Part shown: positions 10,464 to 21,947 of the stretch, piece by piece
How the letters are laid out: every line of letters begins with the position of its first letter
Numbering within the stretch: the first letter of the stretch is position 1
Source of the DNA: Conoideocrella luteorostrata
Taxonomy: Eukaryota > Ascomycota > Sordariomycetes > Hypocreales > Clavicipitaceae
DNA: 64,000 nucleotides
Assembly: GCA_032433595.1 (NCBI GenBank)
Contig: JASWJB010000068.1
Location: 94,546-158,545, forward strand
Direction: 5' to 3'
Translations under genes and position numbers: made by a program
The notes under the pieces: generated by a model
What the model was told of the DNA's origin: nothing
Databases searched by the model: none
Seen by the model: only the letters and a program-made list of their open reading frames with translations

Positions 10464-11487
10464 CCTAGTCGGCAGACCTCGTGGGGTTGCACCTAGTGCA
10501 ATATTGTCGCATAGAATATAAGCCCTAATTACAGCCACTAGAGAGAATTCGGTAGGCCTACACTTTTTCTTTATAGTTAAATAGTAAATTGTTCTAAAAA
10601 ATATAGTAATTTGTAAATCCCTAGGTTGCTGTAATAGACTAGCCTTAGGGCATCTGCAAACAAGCGTCAATTGTAATCCAAATAACAGCGCGGCCTCACA
10701 AGTGAAGAAATTAAATAGCAGAAGCAACATGGGCGTAGGGGCCACGGCAGGTCTCGTGGCTATTTAAGAGCAGGTGAAAATACTAGGGCAATTAAATTAT
10801 TAGTTATACAGGAAGAGGAAAACACACTGTTATCGCTGTCTATAGTTACTACCGAGGCTACTGACAAAGCCACGAACGAGACTAGCAGCGAGATTATAGT
10901 CGCAACGCCTAGATAGATAGCCCGGAAAGCCCGGAATAACTAGTCCGACTGGTCAATGTGAACACATTCAAAGAAAACACTAGAAATCGCGTTTTTGAGC
11001 GAATTGGCCCTCGCGCTGCTAAAAAATCCGTTAAATTCCGTGGCACCCGGCCGCGTTTAGTGAGAGGGGTAAGTTTCTAGGAATTTGTGTGTGTTTTACG
11101 CAGTGGGGTGTGGCAACTAACCTTCTAGGCCAAAACAGGCTAGATGAGGACTACGGGGTTTTCTAGCGTATTTCTTAGCAGCTCAGAGTAGAGATACTCC
11201 AAAATAGAACATTACGAGTTTTCTCGTATAGAGCTGCTTATTACTCCGTAGATGCCCCGTATTTTCTGTGGCAGGGCATGGTGGTGGTGATGTGTGCGTA
11301 TCAAATGTGGATTACAGCGATAACTAGCGCGTTTTGCAACAGTTGCGATTAGAGATACTTAAGTGAGGGGTCTCCGCCGTACTGCTGCCCCAAGTGTCGC
11401 TTCCTACAACATGGCCGCCTGGTTCTTTGGTTTGTAACCCCGCGGGCGGTACACTTCCTCACATTCCAGACTATCCCTATCACCACT

Positions 11488-12319
11488 ATGCCGTTGTCTC
11501 GCCACTACCAGAGTTTCGTCACCAAGGCTCTCAAATTAGTGCCTCTCTTTGCGCCAGAGCCTATTTCACCTCGCCGGGCTCATGAACAAGATGCGTCATT
11601 TTTCTATAGGCTCCCTCTTGAGCTGCGTGAGATAATCTGGCGGCAGTATTTCGGAAAGCACGCAGTCCACGTTAGGGTACTCAAGTCTAAGAGGCTTTAT
11701 AGTATAGAGTGTTTACTTTGGAACATAGATGACGACTACGAAAAGCTCGCTCATTATATTGAACACAGGGACGCAGCCCTCTGCGACCATATCTCGCTTC
11801 TACTAACGTGCAAGAGGATGTATGTCTTCTGGCTATTCTATTTATATCCTTTGGCTAACGTGTGTTGAAAGCTACTTCGATTGCTTCCCTCTTCTGTATC
11901 GAGAGACTTATTTCGATTTCTCGCACAATCCGTCAGCTCTTACAGCGATGTGCAGACGACTTCCAGCATCTCATGTTGCTAGTATATCCAAAGTTCACCT
12001 AGTTCATGACATAAATCGGCCTCTCTACTTGGATCGCAAGGATCATGGCGAGATTGAGATGGAATGGGTAAACATCTGGGATACTCTAGCGTCCATGAAA
12101 GGTCTTCAGTGGCTAAGGGTTGTAGTAACATCACCCGAGTATAATGCCCGAGAGTTGACAGAGCGCGAGTGGACTCTATGGGAAGGGATTAGAAAGGTAG
12201 CACAGCCTGCGCACTTTGAGCTTGTTCTTCCTTTCCCTGCTGCTGCCTCGACGCGGGAGGAGACATTGCCATGCACTATTATTCGCCAGGTACCAACACT
12301 AGTGACAAACCCCGCTTGA
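11488..12319 (+). CDS. F-box-like (DUF7730-type) fungal protein
   Basis: Two exons, 11488-11819 and 11872-12319, with a 52-nt intron (GTATGT, branch-like GGCTAACG, AAAG) give 259 residues in frame. Splicing joins LLLTCKRI to YFDCFPLLYRETYFDF, the usual pattern of this lineage-expanded fungal family: an FYRLPLELREIIW box at residues about 35-50, then LLLTCKR and LYxxxTFxF-like blocks. Later segments contain VHLVHDINRPLYLD and WDTLASMKGLQWLRVVV, again family-like. Such proteins are abundant in accessory regions and mostly uncharacterised; an F-box adaptor role is conjecture. The C-terminus may continue in a further exon. Confidence 0.7.
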
Positions 12320-12402
12320 GAAATTTTTCAATAACTATGCACGTTGCCGTGAGACAACAATCCCAGTTAGCTACCTAGTTTAATATTAGGAGCAACCAGA
12401 CT

Positions 12403-13857
12403 TCAAGAAAACCACCGTTCCTTAAAGCGTAGCGCATCGGATGGTGACTCTCGGGCCCGAAGGGCCGCTTTTCTTGTGACACCTGGCTTTGATGCAGGCT
12501 CCGCATGTTCCTCCATCTTTCCAGCTTCCTGAGCTCCATGGTCATTGTTGTGTCCGTCGCCCGGGCTTGTAAATGTACCATCTGCATTAACCATACCGCC
12601 CTGATTTATCAGACCGGAAATGGAAGTAAACAGAGCGATGGAATCTGTTATAGGTTTTAGACTTAGATGTCGGAAAATAAAGGGTTTATAGGACAACTTA
12701 CCAGCGTTATTTTGCGGCACATTCTCTCCACCTCGCTTTGTAGACAGGGTGCGACAGTTCTTCCATCCTAGTGACAAAAGTGTTAGTCCAGTTTCTTGCT
12801 CCATTCAAGAACAGAATGGAATAGAACATAGCCTTAAGCTTACCGTAACCCTTATATCCGCCAACATCCACTGTTTTGCCCCCACGTCGCGTATGTGATA
12901 ACTTTACCTCAGATGAGTCAAAAGATGTGAAAGTTTTGCCGAATTAAATCCTCACCTCATGGACCATGACTTTGTCAAATAGTTGTAACAGATCAACAGG
13001 AGTATATTTGACCCAAGTCGCGAGTCTATCTAACTTGAGCGCGGAGATCATGGAACCTAACACACCAGGTCGAAACTGGTTTTGGAATTGGAAATCCTGC
13101 TTTATAGCATAGGCAAGAAACCAGGGGCAGACTTGTAAACTATCTGGCTCAAAGCGGTTGTGTGGTAGAATAGTAAAAGCGAGTGCAGTGGCGCAATCGA
13201 ACCTTGACCGCAAGTACTCTTTTATAGCTGCGAATTACAATTTTCTTGGATCAATAATATTGAACTTCCTCTATTGATAAAGAGGGGTTATAAAAGCGCT
13301 CTCACCTGTGTCGAAGGTTCTTTCAGAACCGTCTTCGGCAGGGACTCCTACTTTTAGACGTTTGTGTGTGCAATACACTCGCTAAAGGGGTCCGTCAGAA
13401 CTTCAAGGGGGGAAAACATCGACCTGTTCACCTAATACCATGTAGGTAGACTTACCACATCGGCATCTCTGGGGCCTCTTCCCGTCGGCTCACCATGAAC
13501 AGGTGTCGCGGCATCTGCTATCCCTTGCAAGTCCTCTTTCATATATATCCCGATAAGCAAGACAGACTAACTACGGTTGGAGAAAGGAAAATCGGGCGCC
13601 AATCATGAACTTACTATTGATCCTCACGCGGAGAACATCTGTCTCCTCAGTGCCATATAAATACTGGAACAATTGATCCCCGTTACGACTAAATCCCGGC
13701 TCTGTATTTGACTGACCAAGCTCAGCAAGAATACTAGCAGACGCAAAAGCACGAGTGAGAAAGGCTCGCTCATCTGCGTTGCCTATTAATGTAAGCATGT
13801 AGGAGCAGTGGCCAGACCAGGACCAAATGTCAACTTACTGAATTCCATCAGTATGGG
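12403..13857 (-). CDS. M35/aspzincin-like zinc metallopeptidase, N-terminus unresolved
   Basis: I reconstruct consecutive in-frame exons at 13839-13857 (partial), 13628-13782, 13456-13566, 13306-13381, 12956-13227, 12844-12901, 12702-12767 and 12403-12644. The zinc motif is HELSH. Its HE is the last codon pair of the 12956-13227 exon and LSH opens the next. Downstream, TVDVGGYKGYGWKNC resembles the aspzincin GTxDxxYG motif that supplies the third ligand and a tyrosine, followed by NADSIALFTS as in deuterolysin-like fungal proteins. A secreted protease role follows from the family. Upstream of 13857 I could not find a continuous coding path or signal peptide: the candidate exon before about 13921 runs into a stop. 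The gene may be N-terminally damaged or may use an exon I missed. Confidence 0.65.
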
Positions 13858-15055
13858 CTCAAGTTTTCAATATCTGGATATGAAATTCAAAATAAAATAT
13901 AAAAGCACAGCGAAGCTTACCAGTCATCCTGAATTGCGTACCCGGCGTGACATCGTTGGTTGTGGAGAAGAAACAATGCAAGCAAAGAAACCGAAAAGAG
14001 TGGTTTAAAAAAGGTTAAGAGCATTATCGCATCGAAGTTGTTTGTTGTCAAGGCTATACTGTCGCTCACCTAAACGAAAGGTAATGAATCAGAGTGCTAG
14101 GGGGGATCGGCAACTTATATCTCTACTTGAAGCGGATCCATGGCTAGACTACTGATTGTAGGCATAACACACATGAGTCCTTGCATACTTCTTTAAGGTA
14201 ACAGCTGTGTCTGTTACCGTGCTTCTGCAAAAACGTCATAGAAATAAACTGTCGTCTTAAGATGACGTGATCCTTGAACAGATCCTTGAAGGTACACGCT
14301 GCAAGCCGTCGAATCCTTCGTGAGTTATAAGATGGCCAATGTGGGAAATAAAAAATAGTAATGAAAGGCAAACTCTGGTGATGGGGGTTAAAAAATAAAC
14401 AGTCTCTCAGTAATGATACTTGGAGCTTTATGTAAACATGTACATTATGAATCAGTCGTATACGAGAAATATGTTATTAGATATTAGACAGTTCCCAAGG
14501 CGGTAGTAGTATAGTCCACATGGCGAATCAGCACGATAATGGAGAATGTGCTATTACTCATTAGTTAGTTACCAACGCGGTAATATCCTCAGCAGAAAGG
14601 CTATTAATATAAATGCAGCGACTATTAATCTATTAGGCACACCAGGCAAGGGAGTTTCATGACACGAGCGAGCTTACATGCACACTGGGGTCTCTGACCA
14701 ACAACAGGCGTAAGACAATAGAAAGGCTATTAATATTAATGCGGCGACTATTAATCTATTAGGCACACCAGACAAGGAATTTTCATGACACGAGCGGGCT
14801 AACATGCGCACCGGGGTCTCTAACAATGACAGTCATGAGATCATTAGGCACGGGAGCACAAATACATGGGATTTGATGACGCGAGGACAGCAAGAGCAGA
14901 ATGACAGCACAGCAAAATAACTCCGTCTCACCATCATTTCTGATACCGCTAGTATCTGCTGCCATCATAAAAAGAGAAGATCCCCCCCAAACGAGTTCTT
15001 CGGCTCTTGTAAATGCACGCCACTGTGCAGTTAATTGCACGAACCGACAGCAATC
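13858..15055. other. Spacer with a tandem repeat, no gene supported
   Basis: May contain the missing 5' end of the peptidase gene near 13920-14000. The frame at 14144-14371 has no recognisable motif. The rest is moderately AT-rich and includes the duplicated block described separately. Confidence 0.4.
14594..14822. repeat. Two-copy tandem repeat, about 126-bp period
   Basis: Two direct copies start AGAAAGGCTATTAATAT at 14594 and 14720. Both contain GGCGACTATTAATCTATTAGGCACACCAG-like sequence and end near GGGGTCTCT. The differences I see are mostly C/T or G/A transitions, consistent with RIP on a local duplication. Confidence 0.75.
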
Positions 15056-17142
15056 ATGCATAGACAAATTGTACTAGCTTTATCTGGCGCGCAGCTGGGC
15101 TTTGCGCACGTCCAACGATCTCAGATAACCGATGGCCCCAGGAATCTGGTGAGACGTGATTCTGCCAATATTGAGATTCACCAGATTTACGGGGCCCCAA
15201 TCGGTGTAGACACCCATTATCTTGCGCGGGTGGGCACTTCAATAAAGGTAAACCACCTTCTCGTCTTCTCGAATATGCGCTGCTTTCGCATGACAATGGG
15301 CCAACCATCGATACCTTAATAGTGGATCGGTCACAACAACGACTACCTCACGGAAGTGCCAGAAACCACCACCATAAACGGTGTCAAGACAACGATGGAA
15401 GTCAAGCAACAGCTTCTTGTCGTCACTGCGACCGCAGCGGCGGAAGGGGTTGCCGCCGGTGACGTGTCGCTGCTTATTACCGAGTCGATGCAGCGCGAGC
15501 TGCAAACCTTGGTCAAGGCAGCTGCTGCATCTTGCGGTGCGCCGGCTAGGAAGAGTAAACGTGACGGTAAGCTTTGCCGTCCGACATGCTGCAAAACAAT
15601 TTTCGACTTTCTGCCCGGTCAAGAAGGGGGTAAGGACAAGACAGAACAAGCAAAAAGAAAGCTAACTCTTGTTCTTCTTGTCTCTTAGGTATGAGCTGCA
15701 TGATCAATGCGTTTCAGACAGCGGCCCATAACGACCACGCTCTCGCCGCTATGAATCCGGCAGAATGGGGCGATTTCTTGCTCGAACCTGCTCGCAACGC
15801 ACCCCAGATTCTCACGGCCGCCTTCCAGGTTCTGAAGACGCAGGCTGAGAGGAACAAGTTCGCAGTCATGGTGGCTGCGGCCAGCGTGTCAGGGGCCTGG
15901 GTGGCGGGCCAGGTGGCAGAACCCGCCGGCGAAGTGGCCTACAAATACGTCTTTGATAACGGTTTGTTTGGGAGTTCACAGGACCACCCGGGTCCAGATC
16001 AAAAGACCGTGACGACGAAGCCAACTGCAATTTCAACGGCGTCTGCGTGTAATCCTACAGGTACTATTGACGAAAACTCTGTAGGTCATCTTTTCGGTTG
16101 ACGTTGGTCCCTCCGTGAACTCTTCTCGGCTAATTGACCCCAAAGCCAGCTTGTGATGACAAGGATTGCAAGGGAGACGACAAGAACGTCTGCGCGGCAG
16201 AGGTGAGTCAACCCTTGTGGTGCATGTTTAGCTGGTGTCTAACATGCTCCATATCCAGGGCAAGTTCAAGGGTTGTCCCTGTGCCCATTTGACCGAAGAA
16301 ATGATCGGAGATCCTTTTTACAAAGACTTTTACAATGAATGGGGCAACGTGCAGCAGAAGATTCTCAAGGAACTCAAGGACGGGCTGCCCGAGATTATTC
16401 CCCCTCAATGTTTTAAAAATTCGCTCGGCAACGCATTTGATGGCAAACCGTTGGCTGAACCTTCGGGATACTGCGTTTGTTCAAGCGCAAAGAGTGGAGG
16501 AAGTGGCATGACCACTGGCCTTTACTCTACCATGTCGGGGACCGGCAGCTCTGTATGCGCATACTCAACCATGCCAACGAAGCCCATTAGCCTTAGCAAG
16601 AAGCCTATCAAGACCGGAGTTCCTGTTACTTCGTGCAGGGTGGAGTCAAGGTAAGCGAGCCTTATATCGGCTTCATAGACGAGGTGTGAAGACCTTTTCG
16701 AACTGACTTGTCTGCGTCATTCTATAGTTACAGTTTGTCTCCCTATTGCACGTGTAATGATGATGCGATCCATGGGCATATCACCACGACATGGCTGGGC
16801 AAGGTGACCACGGTCTGCCCCGATGCAAAGGCTACCTTGACGAGCACCACCAGAAAAATGACGCCAACCCATTCCTCTTCGCCGTGGCCAGTACAGTTTT
16901 TAAAATGTTCCAATGACAAAGGCTGGAACTGGTATCTCGTTCTGCTTAAAGGAGGGCCGGCTTCGCTAAAACAATATCTTGTGGACAAATTAGGTGGCAA
17001 TAACGTTTTGGTTTACAATAGGAATGATCTGTCTGTTCCTGATATGCAGGGATACGATTTTGTGGTTTCTATAGCTATTAAATCTGCATCCGCGACGGGT
17101 TTTACTAACCTCTATCCCGATTTCCGTGGCAAGAGTTGTTAG
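15056..17142 (+). CDS. Cys-rich, probably secreted protein of unknown function
   Basis: Six exons (15056-15247, 15323-15566, 15689-16060, 16150-16202, 16259-16650, 16728-17142) join in frame to 555 residues. The N-terminus (MHRQIVLALSGAQLGFAHV) is a weak signal peptide candidate followed by a dibasic RR. Residues about 80-270 form Ala-rich helical blocks (TATAAAEGVAAGDVSLLITE, MVAAASVSGAWVAGQVAEPA). Then a Thr-rich linker leads to a Cys-rich C-terminal half with paired motifs (CPCAH, YCVCS, YCTCND) and many spaced cysteines, ending GKSC. This arrangement is typical of secreted fungal surface or effector-like proteins. I do not recognise a catalytic domain. Exon 1 is the least certain part. 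Confidence 0.65.
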
Positions 17143-17430
17143 GATAATTTATGGCCGTCTATAACCATATAGTAATGTTGAAGAAATAAACAATTGTATG
17201 ACTTTCACAACTCAACAAGTATAACAGACGTTAATTATTCGCTTCATAACAGTACTATAAGCCGCAAGGACAGGCTGCCCTTTTTCCTTGTCGATGTAGA
17301 TTTTGGTAATGTGTGGGCGGAAAACGCACCATGAGCGTGGCTGCCGCGAGGTGTAGGGGGTGTAGGAAACATTTGTATATTTATTTATAGCTAAGAACAA
17401 CTACTTTGTCTTACAGAGAGGCAATATAGC

Positions 17431-17625
17431 TGTTGGAACGCCGCCAAGCAGCATCAAGCCCGTCACGTGGCCACCTTCAAGCCACGATATTTATACGGCG
17501 ATATCGTGACTTCCACCTTGACTTCTTTTCTTCTTCTTAGATAGACCCGACCATTTTATTCAATATATTGTATTTTGATGCATTTGATCTAGATCGAATT
17601 GCACAGCACCCCTGTGCAACCCACA
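17431..17625. mobile_element. Solo LTR, 195 bp, with 5-bp target duplication ATAGC
   Basis: Begins TGTTGGAACGCC and ends GCAACCCACA (TG...CA). It is flanked by the direct repeat ATAGC at 17426-17430 and 17626-17630. Size, termini and duplication together indicate a solo LTR left by LTR-LTR recombination. No internal retroelement sequence adjoins it. It is unlike the LTRs at 28.5 kb. Confidence 0.75.
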
Positions 17626-20330
17626 ATAGCTTTTACATACGCTTTTGTATGCACTTTATAGATAAATGGAATTCTTTTTTTTTTTTGCCTAACCTACGAA
17701 TTATAGCTTTATTGGTTAACATCTGACTCTGCTTGCAATGCCTGGCTATAGATTGCTTATTGTTTTAAACGCCCTGACCCTGTCTACATAGTAAGACTTA
17801 GTATAGACTACGCTCTTGTTTTCGCTCCCGATTTCGCTAACACCGCACGCCACGCCATGTGTAATTAAAGTTAAAGTTAACGGAGCATTTGAGCATTTGA
17901 CTCAAGCTATTTAGTTTCTATAGTTATATATAATTCACTTAAATTAATTTATTTAAGCAGCAGCGGAATTATTCTCTTTTAGGGTTATTGTTTGCTAGCT
18001 TTCCCCCGACAGAGTAAAAATTGTCGTTAGCTTCTTAGACTTAGCCACAATTAATCGATAGCTCATATGCACGCTGCAACATTTAAGTTTCTTAGACTAC
18101 TGCCTAAAATCCGACGAGCAGGCTAACCTTGCTTGTCGATTAATCTGGCATCATTTTCTTAGGCCAAGCCTTTAGGTGTTTGCCATAAAGGACTGTGGGA
18201 GATTGTTATTATTATTAGCCAATGCACAGTCTATTTTGGTTTGGCTCGGATTGTAAAATAGCCTCGTACGCCTTCGCTAACGTTAGGTTATTTCTGTTAA
18301 TAGTGTCATAAGCGTTGGTCTATAATCGGCCTGGCAGGCTCGGGAAAATAATCGTAGTGGCAAAAGGATTCCCGAAGGTAGTGGATGCCCGCGCGGTGTG
18401 GTCTCCTGAGATGTTGGATTCGTGATTCGTGACTGTTCTGTAGTAGCGGCCAGAGTCGCTGTCGGCACTTGATTACCAGCATTGGCAATTGTGGTTCGAG
18501 CCTTCAGCTCGTGTGAGACAGGAGGCAGTGGAGCATTCGCGGTCGTCTTCGATTGCGAAGGTGGCGTGACGCCGTTATGATAGCCGTCTTTTCCACGAAC
18601 CCGGCGGACCATCCTCTTCAGAAAGGTAGAAAGCCATGGAACGGACCAGCTTGCTACCGCTCTTCATTTTATCGACTAAATCCAGCGCCACAAGTACCAA
18701 AAATGCTTTCCAAAAACGCTTGATAAAGTGGGGCGTGGCACGAGTAGTGGGATGTTATTGGGCTGGCGTAATATTCTAGTATAGTTGGCCGGGCGCGGAA
18801 GTCGAATCACCCCATACATACATAGTCAACTGAGTTACTCCGTAAGTGTATTGGATAAGACAAATATACTTTAACCTATAATTTTTCTCGCCCCACTACT
18901 TGTCCTGCCCTGTGGTGTTTCTTAGATTGACATGAGCTTGCAAGGCGAAATGGCAGGAACAAGTGAGACAGAACTTAATACCACGAGCCTACCCGCATCT
19001 CTTTTATCTTCAATTTAGTATTCTCATAATATAGTGGTAGCTCCGTTTTGTTAATCCAAGCAAGTCCCGTCACAATGTGCATCTGCTTTTTCTACTGCTT
19101 ATATGTGAAATTTGAGATCAAAGATCCGAGATCCGATATTTACGTTTGCTTACTGTCTTGTAGCGAATACGCTTCTGCTGTGTAACTGCGGAAACAAGCT
19201 TAAACCTACACCGCTACACAGAGGCAGGTTTAGTTTTAGACGTATGTCTACGTGCACGCTATAATCATGCCATAACTTCCACACATGACAAATACATTAA
19301 TATAGTCTGACGTCTGTATTAATATGCTGTAGTTTGAAGAGAGAGAAGAAGGTGCTGGATCAGCAGCCAAGAGGGTCGTCCTACTATTGTCAAAGCTTAG
19401 AGTCAGGGTCCTCGAAATAGGTTTTATGTCTAGCAACGTTCCTCGCGCTGGTGGATCCATCAATATGTCGAAACCCAAACTCAAGTTTATTGCAGATGGG
19501 CGAATGCTTCAGGTTTTAAATAGCATCGCACCGACTTTCTGTAATACTCACTTGTCCCACAAATCCCCATGCCTTCTTGTTGAAAAGAAGGCAGTCGTTC
19601 AAGTTAAGTTTTGCCGCAATGTTGATGCATAATAAGCGGGCTGCACATGATTTGATCAGAGAGGATGCGAGGAGCCATCTTGTAGATTACTCAGAAAAAA
19701 GTCTACCACGTTTGGGTCTACCTGATAGACAAGACTTCGCTGTGAGCCAGCGAAATATCGGACGGTATATGAGTGTCCAAAGCATTCAGAGTGCTTGATG
19801 GATAGATTGTCAATCTAGATCCCATCAGGTCGAGGCCGGAGACCATCCAATTGAGAGAGCAGATAGTACATCGCAGGGAGGCAATCAATGCAAGTCGTCG
19901 ACGTGGCCACATTGCGGTAGGTGCTACGATTACAGCTGATGCTTATTTTCCATCACGAAGGTTTCCATCCCACGAATTTGTCAGGGCCGAATCCCGTAGG
20001 CAGATCAGAATAAGCAAGCGCTGGCACGACTTGAGCAAGAAGAGTTCGCCGTATACCTTTTATAACCCGAGCCTCTAGCTCGAGTCTATAACACTATAGT
20101 TTAAAAGACTTCGCTTTAGGCTTTAGCTAAGGCGAAGCTATATTTAACCGTATTAATATAGGTTAAGCTAAGAATAGCATGTTATTACAGATTAAATGTA
20201 AGCAAACTATTCTTTAAGACTTATAAAAAATATAGGGGCTAGTAATTAATAAAATTACAATAAAATATTAAACTTCACCTTGGAAATTGAAACTATGTGC
20301 CTGTCCTTATAGGCATCTCCTGTTACATGC

Positions 20331-20676
20331 TAAGATAGCTATAGCTAGCACAGGACACTTGGGTCACTCGTGACAGACTCGACACATAAAAGGTCGACTC
20401 CAGCCTGCCAGTAGATAGATTCAACAACAATCTAACAACTATCTTACATCTCAGAATTATACCTTGTGACTAATTATATGTTCACCTATGCCCCTACAGC
20501 TATTCTTTAGTATACCCTAGTTCGACTATATACGTGCAGAATCTAGCATCCCACTAGACGAACCAAGCACGTAACATTACACTTATCTATGCCTTTATAA
20601 CCCTTTCTTACACATCCTAATTCGATAACTCACGTACAGAATCTAGCATCTCACTAGACGAATCTACCACGTAACA
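20331..20676. repeat. LTR-like repeat with an internal 100-bp duplication
   Basis: Starts TGTTACATGCTAAGATAGC, contains the TATA-like ACATAAAAGGTCGA, and ends CACGTAACA. The terminal part is duplicated: CAGAATCTAGCATC...CACGTAACA occurs ending at 20576 and again ending at 20676, with transition differences. It is the best-preserved of three related copies (9636, 10254). I see no clear target duplication, so it may be rearranged. Confidence 0.55.
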
Positions 20677-21162
20677 GTCAACTTGCTTTAAGAAAAAAAG
20701 GCACGCGTTCTATTTACTTTCTAAGTAGCTAATTCTCATATAAAAACGGCAGCCAAGGATTACTAATATCTTCCCTTAGGGCAAGATTTCAATCTGTGTT
20801 GCTGCTACCCTTATGTGGTCTTAAAGACACAAACAAAGCAGAAAGTACCATACTATTTCTCGCATCACATTTAACAACTAAGGCTGGCGGAGCTGGAATT
20901 TTGGCATTACACAAAGCCTATGTTTTGAAATCAACCTTCCGCTCGCGTCTATACAAACATGTGGCGTGCATGCACTTAGCATGCAGCACGCATCCCCAAG
21001 TAGAGGAAAAGGGTGAAAGAATGCCCCTTATAAGGATCGCATCCGTCGTAGAAGAAATATTGGTGGGGACGAGAGACAGTGTTCTTCTATCCATTTAAGC
21101 TTGTAGATATCATAATCAAAGCTTTTTTGCGGACGCCCAACGGCTAGTCTATGACAGCCTAT

Positions 21163-21405
21163 ACTAATAACGCAGTTTCATTAGGCGTAAACACAAACGC
21201 TCCGTAAAATGACGCCAGATAACGCAATTAGATAAGGGGCAAGTATAAACGCCACATAAGTTTATCTTAGATAACACGGTCAAGTAAGGAGCAAGTATCA
21301 GCGACACATAGTTCTATCTTGGATAATACGGTTCATTAAGACGCAGATGTAAACGCCACGTAAATTGTGTCTCGGATAGCGCGGGTCAAAAAAAGCGTAA
21401 GCGTA
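21163..21405. repeat. Degenerate tandem array, about four units of roughly 65 bp
   Basis: Successive units share GGATAACRCGGTYA, a GCAAGTATAAACGCCACATA-like core and TTTATCTTRG, with progressive C/T and G/A changes. The best-conserved core is near 21230-21275. This is a minisatellite-like array in otherwise non-coding DNA. Confidence 0.55.
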
Positions 21406-21929
21406 CTCCGTAGAGCCACAGTATTTCATCCAAGCCCTAGAGAGGTGTAGGGATATCAAACTTGCCTATTAATTCAGAATAGCTGTGGTGCTGCTTAGGA
21501 TACCTCACTAGGTGGCTGCTTATGCCAAGGCAGCAACAGCCAAGTAATCTTTCCGAGAAGGGGAAATTCCCCATTATTCAGCGTGAAAACGTACAACATT
21601 AACGATGATAAAAATATTTACTGGAATAATTACTTCTAGAATGGCCTTCCGAAAACACCAACTTGGAACCAAATGAAAAACGATTTAACTTAGTGAGAAG
21701 AGAAGAAAATGTATTCTGGTGTAGTCACGCCCTCTTTGACGGCAGCTAGCGGACTGTCAAAAGTGTACTCAGTTCAGTTGCCACAGACATCGCTTCGTTC
21801 AGTACCCATAAACAGGGATAATATTAGAAATTGATCGCTTTATTGAACCAGGATGACGGCAAGGCAATTTAGACAGTTTGCATATTTCACATCCAGAAGT
21901 CATGTCTGTGTCCGGTTGGGGTGCCTCTC

Positions 21930-21947
21930 CGACGTGAAATCACGTCG
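21930..21947. promoter_or_regulatory. Perfect CGACGTGA-AA-TCACGTCG palindrome upstream of the cluster regulator
   Basis: Eight-base arms are separated by two bases, about 860 bp upstream of the Zn2Cys6 gene start. The arms contain ACGTGA/TCACGT cores, the kind of sequence bound by bZIP or bHLH factors. Binding is inferred only. Confidence 0.35.

Larger units (their letters stand above)
9508..11487. other. Repeat-rich, AT-rich spacer
   Basis: No gene can be supported. The stretch contains two relic LTR-like sequences (9636 and 10254) and RIP-looking TA-rich sequence. The frame at 10368-10745 on the minus strand overlaps the LTR relic and has no recognisable domain. Confidence 0.5.

Noticed and set aside
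18283..18612. A 109-residue Ser/Thr/Pro-rich frame on the minus strand
   Set aside because: Low complexity, no splice partners or recognisable motif, set in gene-poor DNA.
19248..20078. Cluster of short frames on both strands that might be a decayed gene
   Set aside because: I could not join them into any recognisable protein and saw no domain motif; left as unassigned spacer.
20796..21098. 100-residue plus-strand frame
   Set aside because: No recognisable motif and next to repeats; likely chance.
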